Part shown: positions 27,532 through 37,160 of the stretch, piece by piece
How positions within the stretch are numbered: position 1 is the stretch's first letter
Layout of the letters: every line of letters starts with the position of its first letter
DNA from: Rhizobium sp. RU36D
GTDB lineage: Bacteria; Pseudomonadota; Alphaproteobacteria; Rhizobiales; Rhizobiaceae
Assembly: GCF_900176345.1 (NCBI RefSeq)
Contig: NZ_FWXU01000002.1
Location: 299,439 to 363,438 of the forward strand
Direction of reading: 5' to 3'
DNA: 64,000 nt
Program-made: the position numbers and the translations under genes
The notes under the pieces: generated by a model
The model's input: only the letters and a program-made list of their open reading frames with translations
Told to the model about the DNA's origin: nothing
Databases searched by the model: none

Positions 27532-29312
27532 GCATGCAGCGTGCAACACGTCTCCGCCGTCGCTGGCGGTCCGTCCCGAGTTGCCTTGGGATGCTGGCGA
27601 CGGCTGTCGGCTTTGCCGCCGCGGATAATGTCGCCGCACAACAGGCCATCGAGCGCAATCCCCCGGCGGCGACCACGACGGCCGCACCCACGATCACGCT
27701 GCCGGATGAAGCTGCCATAAACGCCGATACGCGTCCTCTCGGCACGGACCTCTCCGCCATCCGCCTGATCGGCGGCGGTCAGGAACCGAACGCTGCCAAC
27801 ACGCGCGGTGTCGTCGTCGGCGATATAGGCCCCGGCCGCGATCTGGAGCCGCAACTGGCCGCCGCGCTGAAGCCCTTGATCGGCAAGCCGCTGTCCCTGT
27901 CGCTGATTGCCGATGCGCAGGCCAAGATCGCCAATGTCTATCGCGTCGCCGGGTTTCCTTTCGTATCGGTGACCATACCGCCGCAGGAGATCACCGGCGG
28001 TGTTCTCAATCTGCGCGTCATTGAATTCGGTTTCGGTGGTGTCACCGTCCGTGGGGCCGAAGGCGAACGCGCGCGCCGCATCGCGTCGCAGATCCACGTC
28101 GCCTCGGGCGAGCGCATTTCCGCCGCGAGGATCAACGAAGATCTCCGCTGGCTCAACCGTTCGCCCTTCCGCCGGGTGCAGGGTCTCTTTTCTCCCGGCT
28201 CGGAGCTGGGAACATCCGATCTGATCCTTGAGGTCTCCAAGGGCAAGCCGTGGCAGGTCTATTCCGGCTATTCGAATACCGGGGCCGATGGCACCGATCA
28301 AAACCGCGTCGTACTCGGCGCGGCATTTGCCTTGCCGGGCATCGAGGGCGGCTACGGAACCTACCAGCTCACCGCCTCGCCCGACCTGTTTGAAGATCCG
28401 CAGGGCCTGTTTCCCGATCACAGCGCCTCGCGCGCGCGCTATGTCAGCCATTCCGGCAGTTTCCTCGTGCCGCTGGGCTCCCGGCAGGCGCTCGAATTCA
28501 ACCCCGCCTTCATCGCCACGCGCAATGTCGAGGGCCGGTTCACCTTCGATACCTCGGTCGTGGAGCTGCCGCTCTATTATCGCACCGCCATGTCGAACCT
28601 CATTCCGGGTGTCTACGAAGGCGAAATCTATGCGGGCATCGAATACAAGAACCTGTCGCGCGACACCTTCTTCGCCAACACCCAGATCGGCAGCGCCGAT
28701 GTCGAGCTGATGCAGTTCGGCCTGGGCATGTCCAGGTCCTTCACCGATGCTCTCGGCTCGACAACCCTAGATCTCCAGGTCACCGCCAATCCCGGTGGCA
28801 TCGTTCCGGGCAATTCTGATGCGGACTGGAACAGCTTTTCCAACGGCAAGGTGACGAATGTCAGCTATGCCTATCTGGGCGGCAGCCTGTCGCGGCAGAC
28901 AGACCTGGGTCGCGATTTCGAGCTCGGCCATGAAGTGCTGTTCCAGCTGGCCGGCCAGGTGCTTCCGGATACGGAGCGGCTGTCGCTGGGCGGGTTGGAT
29001 GCAGTCCGCGGCTATGGCCTTGGCGACGCGGTGGCCGATACCGGCGTGATCATCCGCAACGAGTTGCGCTCGCCGGCCGTCTCGCCGCTGGGCGATGACC
29101 GTCTCTCGCCCTATGCCTTTTTCGATGTCGGCTTCGGCGATGACAAGGCCCGGAATACCGGGCTATCGCTCGCCAGCACCGGCGCGGGCATCGATTATAT
29201 CATCGCCAACAATCTCAGCCTCAACCTCACCGCCGCCGTCGCCCTGGTAGACCAGGGCACCCGCGAATCGGGCGATCTCGATTTCAAGGTCCGGCTGTCG
29301 GTGCGCTACTGA
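27528..29312 (+). CDS. TpsB outer-membrane transporter, ShlB/FhaC/HecB family
   Basis: Protein of 594 residues. A signal peptide and a linker precede POTRA domains (RVAGFPFVSVTIPPQEITGG) and a 16-strand beta-barrel domain ending in KVRLSVRY with a terminal aromatic. The conserved GLDAVRGYG motif is near residues 490-496. TpsB proteins export their TpsA partner across the outer membrane after recognising its TPS domain. The start overlaps the stop of the exoprotein gene (ATGA), giving a classic tpsAB pair. A GG-rich hairpin pair follows the stop. Confidence 0.9.
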   Translation: MSMQRATRLRRRWRSVPSCLGMLATAVGFAAADNVAAQQAIERNPPAATTTAAPTITLPDEAAINADTRPLGTDLSAIRLIGGGQEPNAANTRGVVVGDIGPGRDLEPQLAAALKPLIGKPLSLSLIADAQAKIANVYRVAGFPFVSVTIPPQEITGGVLNLRVIEFGFGGVTVRGAEGERARRIASQIHVASGERISAARINEDLRWLNRSPFRRVQGLFSPGSELGTSDLILEVSKGKPWQVYSGYSNTGADGTDQNRVVLGAAFALPGIEGGYGTYQLTASPDLFEDPQGLFPDHSASRARYVSHSGSFLVPLGSRQALEFNPAFIATRNVEGRFTFDTSVVELPLYYRTAMSNLIPGVYEGEIYAGIEYKNLSRDTFFANTQIGSADVELMQFGLGMSRSFTDALGSTTLDLQVTANPGGIVPGNSDADWNSFSNGKVTNVSYAYLGGSLSRQTDLGRDFELGHEVLFQLAGQVLPDTERLSLGGLDAVRGYGLGDAVADTGVIIRNELRSPAVSPLGDDRLSPYAFFDVGFGDDKARNTGLSLASTGAGIDYIIANNLSLNLTAAVALVDQGTRESGDLDFKVRLSVRY

Positions 29313-29371
29313 CCAATGAGAGCTTGTCGGTGAAAACCGAGATGTGTTTCCCAGCAAACAGTAACGCCAGA

Positions 29372-29402
29372 GTCCGCCGGGTTCAATTGAAACCGGGCGG
29401 AC
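29372..29402. terminator. Hairpin 1 between tpsB and the convergent DUF4394 gene
   Basis: GTCCGCC near 29372 pairs with GGCGGAC ending at 29402, extended by GGTT/AACC. It can serve either direction between convergent genes. Confidence 0.5.
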
Positions 29403-29420
29403 CCCAGACCAGCGATCCAT

Positions 29421-29451
29421 CATGGCCGGCGCCCTCGGTGCGCCGGCCATG
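29421..29451. terminator. Hairpin 2 between tpsB and the convergent DUF4394 gene
   Basis: CATGGCCGGCGC (29421-29432) and GCGCCGGCCATG (29440-29451) form a perfect 12-bp stem with a 7-base loop. No T-run is present on either side. Confidence 0.55.
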
Positions 29452-29490
29452 GAGGTTCCGCCGGATGCTTGGATCCGGCGTGGTCCGCGC

Positions 29491-30279
29491 TTACATCGCC
29501 GGTAGGATGGTGATGTCGCGAAGCTCGTTGTCGAGGCCGGAGATCGGGCCGACAGCGGTCGCGGCGCCTGTTTCCAGGTTCACCGTATAGAGTGTCTTGG
29601 CGGCTGCCAGATAGGCGGTGTTCTTGCCATCGGCCTGGCCCTGGATGTCGAAGGCATAGGTGGCGGGCATGTCCTTGATGCCGAGCTTGCCGATCGCCTT
29701 CAGCGTGCCGTCATTCGGCTTGGTCTGCTGCACCAGCGCGCCAATCGTGGCATCGATATTGTACATCGCCGTCTTTTCCGGCTTGCCGATCGAGTTGGTA
29801 TAGGCCGCGGCGACGATGTTCGGCGTCTCGCCCTTGTGCATGTCGCCCTCCTCGAAGGCGAGCGTGCCGTCGACGGTGGCCGCACCGGTGTCGGGGTGGA
29901 TACGATGGTTGGTCGTTCCGGTCATGAAGCGCAGCCGGTCGGCCATCGGGTTGAAGTCCACCACCACAGGCGCCTCGGTCAGCGTCAGCATCTTGTCCAT
30001 CTTGGCGACATCGGTGGCAGCGCCCGTTTCCAGGTTGATGGTGACGATGCGATGGTCGGGCGTGACGCCGATTACCGTCTTGTTGCCGGGGCGAAAGTCG
30101 ATCCCTAAGAGCTTGTCGACGCCGGTGACATCCATGGTCTTGGTGACGCTGGGCTTGTCGGTGTCGAACATCACCAGCGTCTTGTCGCCGGCAAGCCCGA
30201 GCACGGGGGCGGCCTGAGCCGTCACGGCGGCGGCGGCAAATGCGGTCGAGGCGATCAGTGCGAAACGAATGGTCTTCAT
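29491..30279 (-). CDS. Secreted DUF4394-family protein
   Basis: Protein of 262 residues with a signal peptide ending AQA before APVLGL, predicted periplasmic or extracellular. The mature part looks like repeating beta-propeller strands (TLVMFDTDKP, HRIVTINLETG, TLYTVNLETGAATAVG). It fits DUF4394, whose function is unknown. It is divergent from the ECF sigma factor across about 200 bp and may share divergent ECF-type promoters, so it is a candidate target of the sigma factor. It is often found near such sigma/anti-sigma pairs. Confidence 0.78.
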   Translation of the reverse strand: MKTIRFALIASTAFAAAAVTAQAAPVLGLAGDKTLVMFDTDKPSVTKTMDVTGVDKLLGIDFRPGNKTVIGVTPDHRIVTINLETGAATDVAKMDKMLTLTEAPVVVDFNPMADRLRFMTGTTNHRIHPDTGAATVDGTLAFEEGDMHKGETPNIVAAAYTNSIGKPEKTAMYNIDATIGALVQQTKPNDGTLKAIGKLGIKDMPATYAFDIQGQADGKNTAYLAAAKTLYTVNLETGAATAVGPISGLDNELRDITILPAM

Positions 30280-30374
30280 GGTCTTTCTCCCGTCTTGGTG
30301 AACAGTCCGGAAGTCGCCATGCCCTTGGGGTCGGTGACGCTTCCATTGATCACGACACGGGAGAGGGCCTGTTT

Positions 30375-30412
30375 GGATGCAGCAGCCGAAAATTTATTTT
30401 TGTCGTGCATCC
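30375..30412. promoter_or_regulatory. Divergent twin TGCATCC elements, possible ECF promoters
   Basis: GGATGCA (30375-30381) and TGCATCC (30406-30412) are exact inverted copies facing outward, one towards the DUF4394 gene and one towards the sigma gene. The mycobacterial SigK -35 element (CCATCC) is similar. On the plus strand GGTATA lies 16 bases further on (30429-30434) as a possible -10. The assignment is inference. Confidence 0.45.
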
Positions 30413-30481
30413 ACGGGGGCCTCTGTCGGGTATAGCTGGCAGAGGAAAGCAATGGCTTTCGACGTATGTACGAGGTGTTTG

Positions 30482-31033
30482 ATGCTGGTGGGCTCCGGGC
30501 CTGATGATCTCGACAGAGCGCTTGCGGCTTGCGCCAGGGGCGACCGGTCGGCGCTGCGCATGATTTTCGATCGCGAGGCCGGGCGGCTGATCGCGGTCGC
30601 CCAGCGCATCGTCCGTCGACGTGATCTGGCCGAGGAGGTGGTGCAGGAGGCCTTCATCCGCATCTGGACCCATGCCCATCAATACAGCAGCGATCGCGGC
30701 TCGGCCCGGGGCTGGATCTATGCCATCGTCCGCAACAGGGCGCTCAACCTGATCCGCGACGGCCGGCGTGAACATGCCGTCGATGATGTCGAGGCGCTGC
30801 AGGACCATGACGCGACGGACGAGATCATGGCGGCCTGGCATCGGCTGGACCGCACGTCTCATCTCCATGATTGCCTCGCGGCGCTTGATGAAACCAAGCG
30901 CCGGGGCATTCTGATGGCCTATGTCGGCGGCTATTCCCATGGCGAAATCGCGGGGCGCCTTCGCCTGCCGCTCGGAACGGTCAAATCCTGGATCCGGCGC
31001 GGACTTTCGGCCCTGCGGGAGTGCATGGCATGA
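30482..31033 (+). CDS. ECF RNA polymerase sigma factor, SigK/RskA-linked group
   Basis: Sigma factor of 183 residues with region 2 (MIFDREAGRLIAVAQRIV, DLAEEVVQEAFIRIW, GWIYAIVRNRALN) and region 4 (GGYSHGEIAGRLRLPLGTVK). The start at 30482 (GAGG 6 bases upstream) gives the usual length and would leave a leader of about 40 bases after the proposed promoter; ATG 30452 with AGAGGA upstream is an alternative adding 10 residues. The gene overlaps its anti-sigma gene by ATGA. Coupling to an RskA-like protein places it in the SigK-like group, typically responding to redox or envelope signals. The regulon beyond the divergent gene is unknown. Confidence 0.87.
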   Translation: MLVGSGPDDLDRALAACARGDRSALRMIFDREAGRLIAVAQRIVRRRDLAEEVVQEAFIRIWTHAHQYSSDRGSARGWIYAIVRNRALNLIRDGRREHAVDDVEALQDHDATDEIMAAWHRLDRTSHLHDCLAALDETKRRGILMAYVGGYSHGEIAGRLRLPLGTVKSWIRRGLSALRECMA

Positions 31034-31734
31034 GCTACACCCGCGATGACATTCCCGCCATTGCCGACGATTATGTGCTGGGCCTGCTGGACGCCGCCGA
31101 GGCCGCGGAGATCGAGGATGCCATGGAACGCGATGCCGAATTGAGGGCGGCGATTGCCGCAAGCCGCGACCGCTTCCTGCCGCTGGATACCAGCGCCGAA
31201 CCGCTAGCCGCCGGCGAAGCGCTCTGGCAGCGGATCGAGGCCTCCCTGCCCGTGCAGAATCGCGAAGCCAGCGCCTCGCGACCGGCTTCCGCCAATGACA
31301 ACCGTCGCAATGGCTGGCGGGCTGCGGCGCTCTCCGCCATGGCCGCCACTGTCGTGCTCGCCATCGGCCTCGGCTACAGCCTCATGCGCACCGTCGAGCC
31401 TGTCGTGGTCGCCGTGCTGGTCAACGAGACTGGCGAGGTCCAGGCCATCGTCGAGGATTTCGGCAATGCCGAGGCTAGCATCCGCCTGCTGACCGATTTC
31501 GCCGTGCCTGAGGATAAGACGATCCAGGTCTGGACCCTGCCTTCGCGGGAGATGGGCCCCGTCTCGCTGGGTCTTGTCGAGGGGTCAAGCTCCACCCGGC
31601 TTGAGGGGCCTGCCCTGCCCGTTCCGCGCGGCGACCAGCTCTATGAGATCACGCTGGAACAGGCCGGTGGCTCGCCCACGGGCCGGCCGACCGGTCCGAT
31701 CCTGGCCAAGGGGCTGGCGCGCTTGCCGCGGTGA
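31030..31734 (+). CDS. RskA-like anti-sigma factor
   Basis: Inner-membrane protein of 234 residues. The N-terminal cytoplasmic anti-sigma domain begins DDYVLGLLDAAEAAEIEDAM; one transmembrane helix follows at about 95-115 (AALSAMAATVVLAIGLGYSL); the C-terminal periplasmic part ends in an RskA-type domain (IQVWTLPSREMGPVSLGLV). It holds the upstream ECF sigma factor inactive until a periplasmic signal triggers release. The ATG overlaps the sigma stop (ATGA); GTG 31021 is a less likely start. Confidence 0.85.
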   Translation: MSYTRDDIPAIADDYVLGLLDAAEAAEIEDAMERDAELRAAIAASRDRFLPLDTSAEPLAAGEALWQRIEASLPVQNREASASRPASANDNRRNGWRAAALSAMAATVVLAIGLGYSLMRTVEPVVVAVLVNETGEVQAIVEDFGNAEASIRLLTDFAVPEDKTIQVWTLPSREMGPVSLGLVEGSSSTRLEGPALPVPRGDQLYEITLEQAGGSPTGRPTGPILAKGLARLPR

Positions 31735-31787
31735 GACGCTGGCCCCTAATAAAGTGTCAACTGCCTCTTCAAAATCCTCGCAAGAAG

Positions 31788-31805
31788 TGTCAATATAAAT
31801 TGACA
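31788..31805. promoter_or_regulatory. PpsR/CrtJ operator upstream of bchI
   Basis: TGTCAATATAAATTGACA fits the consensus TGT-N12-ACA bound by PpsR/CrtJ and is nearly palindromic. A further TGTCAA half-site lies at 31755-31760. The box ends 19 bases before the bchI start, overlapping the likely promoter, and separates this operon from the sigma/anti-sigma pair upstream. PpsR/CrtJ represses under oxygen and is countered by AerR/PpaA, a gene for which is in this window. Confidence 0.8.
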
Positions 31806-31824
31806 CTCGGGAGGAGGCGATCCC

Positions 31825-32859
31825 ATGGCACTGCCATTTCCATTCTCGGCCATCGTTGGTCAGGAGGATATGAAGAAGGCGCTTCTGATGGCTGCCGTAG
31901 AGCCTTTGCTCGGCGGCGTGCTTATCTTCGGCGATCGCGGCACCGGCAAATCGACGGCGGTGCGGGCGCTGGCCGAGCTTCTGCCGAAGATCGAGACCCG
32001 CAAAGGCTGTCGCTACAATTGCCTGCCCGGCGAGCCGCAGGAGGCCTGCTGCCGATGCCGGCTTCAGGGCAGCGCCCGGCCAGACACGGTCAAGATTCGC
32101 ACGCCGATGGTCGACCTCCCGCTCGGCGCCACCGAAGACCGGGTCTGCGGCTCGCTCGACATCGAAAAAGCCCTCGTTGCCGGTGAAAAGGCCTTCGAGC
32201 CGGGGCTGCTGGCCGCCGCCAATCGTGGCTTTCTTTATATCGACGAGATCAACCTGCTGGAGGACCACCTGGTCGATCTGCTGCTCGATGCCGCCGCCTC
32301 GGGCGTCAATGTCGTGGAGCGCGAGGGCCTGAGCATCCGCCATGCCGCCCGCTTCGTGCTGGTCGGCAGCGGCAACCCGGAAGAGGGCGATCTGCGCCCG
32401 CAATTGCTGGACCGCTTCGGTCTGTCCGTCGATGTGCGCACCATCAACGATCTCAAGATGCGCATCGAGGTGATTCGCCGCCGCGATGCCTATGAAAGCG
32501 ATCCCGTCGCCTTTGCCGCCACCTGGTCGCGGCGCGAGGCCGTCATCCAAAGACAGGTGGTGGCGGCGCGCAAGATCCTGCGCCAGGTGGAGGTTCCCGA
32601 TCTCATCCTGTCGCGCATGTCGCAGCTGTGCATGCGGCTCGGCATCGATGGCATGCGCGGGGAGCTGACGCTGATGCGGGCCGGCCGGGCTGCCGCGGCC
32701 CTGGAGGGACGCCTCGCCGTGACCTGGGCCGATGTCGAGTCCATCGCGCCGATGGTCCTGTGCCACCGCCTGCGCCGTGATCCCCTTGATGATGCCGGCA
32801 GTACGCCGCGGATCGAGCGGGCGCTGGCGGGCCTGGAAATGGCCGGCGGCCATGCATAA
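31825..32859 (+). CDS. bchI: Magnesium chelatase ATPase subunit I
   Basis: AAA+ ATPase of 344 residues, the usual BchI length. Walker A GDRGTGKS at 36-43, Walker [11 protein letters not shown] with D140 E141, sensor [19 protein letters not shown]. With BchD and BchH it inserts Mg into protoporphyrin IX, the first committed bacteriochlorophyll step; BchH is not in the window. GGAGGAGG lies 8 bases before the ATG. It is the first gene of the operon bchI-bchD-bchO-crtI-crtB and follows a PpsR box. Confidence 0.96.
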   Translation: MALPFPFSAIVGQEDMKKALLMAAVEPLLGGVLIFGDRGTGKSTAVRALAELLPKIETRKGCRYNCLPGEPQEACCRCRLQGSARPDTVKIRTPMVDLPLGATEDRVCGSLDIEKALVAGEKAFEPGLLAAANRGFLYIDEINLLEDHLVDLLLDAAASGVNVVEREGLSIRHAARFVLVGSGNPEEGDLRPQLLDRFGLSVDVRTINDLKMRIEVIRRRDAYESDPVAFAATWSRREAVIQRQVVAARKILRQVEVPDLILSRMSQLCMRLGIDGMRGELTLMRAGRAAAALEGRLAVTWADVESIAPMVLCHRLRRDPLDDAGSTPRIERALAGLEMAGGHA

Positions 32860-34684
32860 TGTCGGGGCAGACGACGGCGTTCTCGACGCCATGCTGCGGC
32901 ATGGGGAAGACCGCTGGCGCGATGCCCTGACGGCTGCCCAGGTCATGGCCGTGGGCGGCGCCGACATCGGCGGCCTGTGGCTCACCGCGCGTGCCGGCGG
33001 CATCCGCGATCTCTTCCTTGATCATGCCAGGGCGCTCCTGCCGGGTCCGTTTCTCCGCCTGCCGCCCGGCGCGTCAGCGGCCACGCTCTGCGGCCGGCTG
33101 GATATCGCCCAGACGACGGCCAGTGAGCGGCTCGTCTGGCAGCCCGGCCTGCTGGCCTCCGCCCATGGTGGCGTCCTGGTCATCCCCATGGCCGAGCGGC
33201 TGGAGCCCTCGGCGGCGGCCATCATCGCCGATGTCATGGATACGCGCTCGTCCCGCAGCGCGCGGCCGGGAAATCATGGGGAAAGCGCTGCGACGCCGGC
33301 CTTCTTCACCGTCATCGCCCTTGATGAGGCGATCGAGCCGGAAGAGGCGCCGCCATCGGTGTTGTCGGATCGGCTCGGCCTGCATGTCAGCCTGGAGGGC
33401 ATCGCCTGGCAGACCGTCGCCGGCGCCGCACTGCCCGCGCTGCCAGAGCCGAACATTTCCTGGCGCAAGGTCGCCATGGATGACAAGGTCATCGAGCAGC
33501 TCTCGGCCATCGCCGCGTCGGGTGGTCATGCCTCGCTGCGCGCGCTGTTGCACCTCGCCACGGTGGCGCGCATCCTGGCAGCACTTTCCGGCCGGGACGC
33601 GGTTTTGCCGGAGGATGCCGTGACCGCACTCCGGCTCTGCCTAGGCATCCGCCTTGTCAGCGGCGAGCCGCAAGCCCGGCAGGAACCGCCACCACCGCCC
33701 GAGACCGCCACGCCGGATGCGGCCGAGCCCTCTGCCAGCCCCCACACTGAGGGGGATGAGATGGGCACCCCGCCGGATTCCCTTGGCGAATTGCTGGCCG
33801 CGGTCGAGCATGGATCGATCGACGGGCTGTCGCTTGCCGTCAGCGAACGGGCCGCCCGCAAGGCAGGCCGGGCCGGAAAGGCCGGAGGAACCGCGAAAAA
33901 CGCGCGACGCGGCAGGCCCTATGCCGCAAGCCGCAGCGCGCCCTTCCCGGATGCGCGGCCTGACATTATCGGCACCCTGCGCGCCGCGGCCCCCTGGCAG
34001 GTGATCCGTGCGCGCCTCAAGAGCCGTCTGGAAAATGCCGACGAAGCCTCCATTCCCTCAGGACGGCTGCTGATCCGCAAGGACGATTTTCGCTACCAGC
34101 GCCTGCGCCATCCAAAACCCTCCACGGCGATCTTCGTCGTCGATGCTTCGGGCTCCACGGCGCTGGAGCGGCTTGGCGAAACCAAGGGCGCGATCGAGCA
34201 GTTGCTGGCGCGGTGCTATATCAGACGCGACGAGGTCTCGCTGATTGCCTTTCGCGGCAAGGCGGCGGAGGTGTTGATGCCGCCCACCCGTTCCCTGGTT
34301 GCTGCCAAGCGCAAGCTGTCGGCTTTGCCGGGCGGGGGCGCCACACCGCTCGCGGCCGGCCTGGAAAAAGGTCTCGAACTCGCACTCTCCGTCCGCCGTC
34401 GCGGCAACACACCTGTCGTTGTTGTCATGACGGATGGCAGCGGCAATGTCGCGCTGGATGGCAGCGCCGACCGGCCGCTTGCCGCCCGCCAGACCGAACA
34501 GCTCGCAAGGCTCTACCGGGCAAATGGCCTGACGACGATCTGCATCGACATCGCCCGGCGCCCGCGCGAGGCGGTGACATCGCTCGCCAGCCTTCTCGGC
34601 GCCGAGCTGCATGTGTTGCGGCAGGCCGATGCCGGCCGCATGACCGCTCTCGTCCACGCATCCATGGAGACCACCAGGGCATGA
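32852..34684 (+). CDS. bchD: Magnesium chelatase subunit D
   Basis: Protein of 610 residues, somewhat longer than the common 550-570. The N-terminal part is a degenerate AAA+ domain without an intact Walker A, then a proline- and acid-rich linker (EPPPPP) and a C-terminal von Willebrand A domain with MIDAS motif DASGS at 431-435 and [12 protein letters not shown]. BchD forms the double ring with BchI in Mg-chelatase. The ATG at 32852 overlaps the bchI stop by 8 bases; further upstream in-frame sequence belongs to bchI. Confidence 0.93.
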   Translation: MHNVGADDGVLDAMLRHGEDRWRDALTAAQVMAVGGADIGGLWLTARAGGIRDLFLDHARALLPGPFLRLPPGASAATLCGRLDIAQTTASERLVWQPGLLASAHGGVLVIPMAERLEPSAAAIIADVMDTRSSRSARPGNHGESAATPAFFTVIALDEAIEPEEAPPSVLSDRLGLHVSLEGIAWQTVAGAALPALPEPNISWRKVAMDDKVIEQLSAIAASGGHASLRALLHLATVARILAALSGRDAVLPEDAVTALRLCLGIRLVSGEPQARQEPPPPPETATPDAAEPSASPHTEGDEMGTPPDSLGELLAAVEHGSIDGLSLAVSERAARKAGRAGKAGGTAKNARRGRPYAASRSAPFPDARPDIIGTLRAAAPWQVIRARLKSRLENADEASIPSGRLLIRKDDFRYQRLRHPKPSTAIFVVDASGSTALERLGETKGAIEQLLARCYIRRDEVSLIAFRGKAAEVLMPPTRSLVAAKRKLSALPGGGATPLAAGLEKGLELALSVRRRGNTPVVVVMTDGSGNVALDGSADRPLAARQTEQLARLYRANGLTTICIDIARRPREAVTSLASLLGAELHVLRQADAGRMTALVHASMETTRA

Positions 34685-35601
34685 TGATGGGTGAGACATG
34701 GCTGGATTGGGACAGGGACGGCAAGGACTGGCCGCATCGCTCTTCCACTCGCTTTGTCGAGACGGCGGGCCTGCGCTGGCATGTCCAGGAGATGGGGCCG
34801 GACAACGCGCCCGTGCTGCTGCTCCTGCATGGCACCGGCGCATCGACCCATTCCTGGCGCCATATCCTGCCCTTGCTCGCACAGCAGTTTCGCCTGCTGG
34901 CGATCGACCTGCCCTGCCATGGCTTCACCCGCCCGCTCAGCCCCGCCGATCTGTCGCTTCCGGGCATGACCCGATCGATCGCCGCGCTGCTGGCGCATCT
35001 TCATGTGACGCCGGCGATGATCGCAGGACATTCCGCCGGCGGTGCGATTGCCGTTTCTCTGGCTGCCGTCAGGGGTCGGGAGGCGGCACCAGCAGTCGTC
35101 GCCATCAACGGCGCCTTCCTGCCGATCCGCGGCGACCGGCTGTTCTCGCCGCTCGCCAAGGCCTTGTTTGCCAATCCCTTCTCGGCCTCGATGTTCTCGC
35201 TTCTGGCGCGCACCACGCCGCTCGGCGGCAATCTGCTGTCGGCCACCGGCTCGCGCATCGACGAGCCGGGCGCGGCGCTCTATCGACGGCTCCTCACCTC
35301 GCCCGGCCATGTGCGCGGCGCGCTCGGCATGATGGCCGCCTGGGATCTCACGCGTTTTGCCAGCCTGCTGGGCAGCCTGTCCTCCCCCGTCGTGCTGATC
35401 GCCGCCAGCGACGATCCGATGGTGCCGGTCAGGAATTCGCAGGAAGCGGCCCGGCTGAACCGTACCGCGCGGCTGGTGCTTGCCGAACGCGGCGGCCACC
35501 TGCTGCATGAATGCGATCCGGGTTTCGTGTCCGGGGCGATCGTCGATGCTTTGTCCGCGGTTGCGTCCTCAAGGGCCAAAGAAGGGGTAGATGCCGCATG
35601 A
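34681..35601 (+). CDS. bchO: BchO alpha/beta-fold hydrolase, bacteriochlorophyll biosynthesis
   Basis: Alpha/beta hydrolase of 306 residues: oxyanion segment LLLHGTGASTHSW, nucleophile elbow GHSAGGA, acidic ASDDPMVP and the histidine in ERGGHLLHE. BchO is found beside Mg-chelatase genes in purple bacteria and is thought to assist Mg-protoporphyrin formation; its exact role is unsettled. Three ATG codons in a row (34681, 34684, 34687) open the gene and the first overlaps the bchD stop. It overlaps crtI by ATGA. Confidence 0.9.
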   Translation: MMMGETWLDWDRDGKDWPHRSSTRFVETAGLRWHVQEMGPDNAPVLLLLHGTGASTHSWRHILPLLAQQFRLLAIDLPCHGFTRPLSPADLSLPGMTRSIAALLAHLHVTPAMIAGHSAGGAIAVSLAAVRGREAAPAVVAINGAFLPIRGDRLFSPLAKALFANPFSASMFSLLARTTPLGGNLLSATGSRIDEPGAALYRRLLTSPGHVRGALGMMAAWDLTRFASLLGSLSSPVVLIAASDDPMVPVRNSQEAARLNRTARLVLAERGGHLLHECDPGFVSGAIVDALSAVASSRAKEGVDAA

Positions 35602-37160
35602 ATATCGTCGGTCGCATTTCCGCCCATGCCCCGCATTCCCTCGATCCGGCGCGGCCGCATGCTGTCGTCATCGGCGCTGGCGTCGGCGGGTTGTCCACGG
35701 CTGCGCTGCTCGCCGCGCGGGGCTACCGGGTGACGGTCATCGATCCGCTGGATGCGCCGGGCGGGCGGGCCTATGCCCATCGGCAGGATGGTTTCGTCTT
35801 CGATGCCGGCCCCACCATCATCACCGCACCCTGGCTGTTCGAGGAACTCTGGCGCGATTGCGGCGGCCGGCTGCAGGACGATGTGGAGCTGAGGCCCTGC
35901 AACCCCTTCTACAAGATCCGTTTTGATGACGGTACCTGGTTCAACTATTCCGGCGACCGGGCGGCCATGGAGGCGGAGGTGGCCCGCTTCGAGCCGGCCG
36001 ATGTCGCCGGCTATCGCAGCTTCATGGAAGAAAGCCGCCGCATCTACGAGGTCGCTTTCGAGCAATTGGCCGACCAGCCGTTTCACAGCCTTAGCTTTAC
36101 CGCCCGGACACTCGCCGGCCTGGTGCGGCTTGGTGGCTATCGCTCGGTCTACCAGGTCGTCGCCCGCCATTTCCGCAATGAGAAGCTGCGCACGATCTTT
36201 TCCTTCCATCCGCTGCTGATTGGCGGCAATCCCTTTTCCGCCACCTCCTTCTATTGCCTGATCGCCCATCTGGAGAGCCGGTATGGCGTGCATTACGCCA
36301 TGGGCGGCACCAACGCGCTGGTCAAGGGCATCGCCAGTCTCGTCACGCGAAATGGCGGTGTGATCCGGCTTGGCGAGCGCGTGGAAACCATTCTCACCGA
36401 GGGTCGCCGCGCCACGGGCGTGCGGCTCGGCTCGGGTGAAACGCTGTCGGCCGATATCGTCATTTCCAATGCCGACCCGGCCACCACCTATGCCGGCATG
36501 CTGAAGCACCATCCGCGCCGCCGCTGGACTGATGCCAAGATCCGCCGCGGCGATTATTCCATGGGCCTGTTCGTCTGGTATTTCGGCACCAACAGGCGGT
36601 ATGACGATGTCTATCACCACACCATGCTGTTCGGGCCACGCTATCGCGGTCTCCTCACGGATATCTTCCACCGCCAGCGGCTGGCGAAGGATTTCAGCCT
36701 CTATCTCCACCGGCCAAGTGCCGTTGATCCCACGGTCGCACCCGAGGGTTGCGACGCCTTCTATGTGCTGAGCCCCGTGCCCAATCTCGGCGGCTCCACC
36801 GATTGGGAAAGTATGGCCGAGACCTATCGCCGGCGTATCGAGACGCGGCTGGAACAGACCGTGCTGCCGGGGCTGAAGCACCATATCGTCAGTTCGCGGG
36901 TCGCCACCCCGATTGATTTTCGCGACCGCCTGCATTCCTGGCAGGGTGCGGCCTTCGCGCTGGAGCCGAAGCTTTTGCAAAGCGCCTGGTTCCGCCCGCA
37001 TAACCGCAGCGAAGAGCTGGACAATCTCTTCCTCTGCGGCGCGGGCACCCATCCCGGCGCCGGTCTTCCGGGCGTGCTTTCATCCGCCCGCATCGTCTCG
37101 GACCTGGTGCCGGACCCGCGTGAGATCATGGCCCGCAAGGCAGAAGGAACCAAGGGATGA
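35598..37160 (+). CDS. crtI: Phytoene desaturase
   Basis: FAD-dependent desaturase of 520 residues with the N-terminal dinucleotide motif GAGVGG at 26-31, EGRAYAHRQ-type FAD segment (GGRAYAHR) and the C-terminal CrtI signature LFLCGAGTHPGAGLPGV. It converts phytoene to neurosporene or lycopene; three-step versus four-step activity cannot be told from sequence. The start overlaps the bchO stop. Order bchO-crtI-crtB on one strand differs from Rhodobacter, where crtIB is divergent from crtA-bchIDO. Confidence 0.95.
   Translation: MNIVGRISAHAPHSLDPARPHAVVIGAGVGGLSTAALLAARGYRVTVIDPLDAPGGRAYAHRQDGFVFDAGPTIITAPWLFEELWRDCGGRLQDDVELRPCNPFYKIRFDDGTWFNYSGDRAAMEAEVARFEPADVAGYRSFMEESRRIYEVAFEQLADQPFHSLSFTARTLAGLVRLGGYRSVYQVVARHFRNEKLRTIFSFHPLLIGGNPFSATSFYCLIAHLESRYGVHYAMGGTNALVKGIASLVTRNGGVIRLGERVETILTEGRRATGVRLGSGETLSADIVISNADPATTYAGMLKHHPRRRWTDAKIRRGDYSMGLFVWYFGTNRRYDDVYHHTMLFGPRYRGLLTDIFHRQRLAKDFSLYLHRPSAVDPTVAPEGCDAFYVLSPVPNLGGSTDWESMAETYRRRIETRLEQTVLPGLKHHIVSSRVATPIDFRDRLHSWQGAAFALEPKLLQSAWFRPHNRSEELDNLFLCGAGTHPGAGLPGVLSSARIVSDLVPDPREIMARKAEGTKG

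Noticed and set aside
35280..37052. 590-codon open frame on the minus strand
   Set aside because: Opposite bchO and crtI, both firmly identified; no domain or ribosome-binding site.
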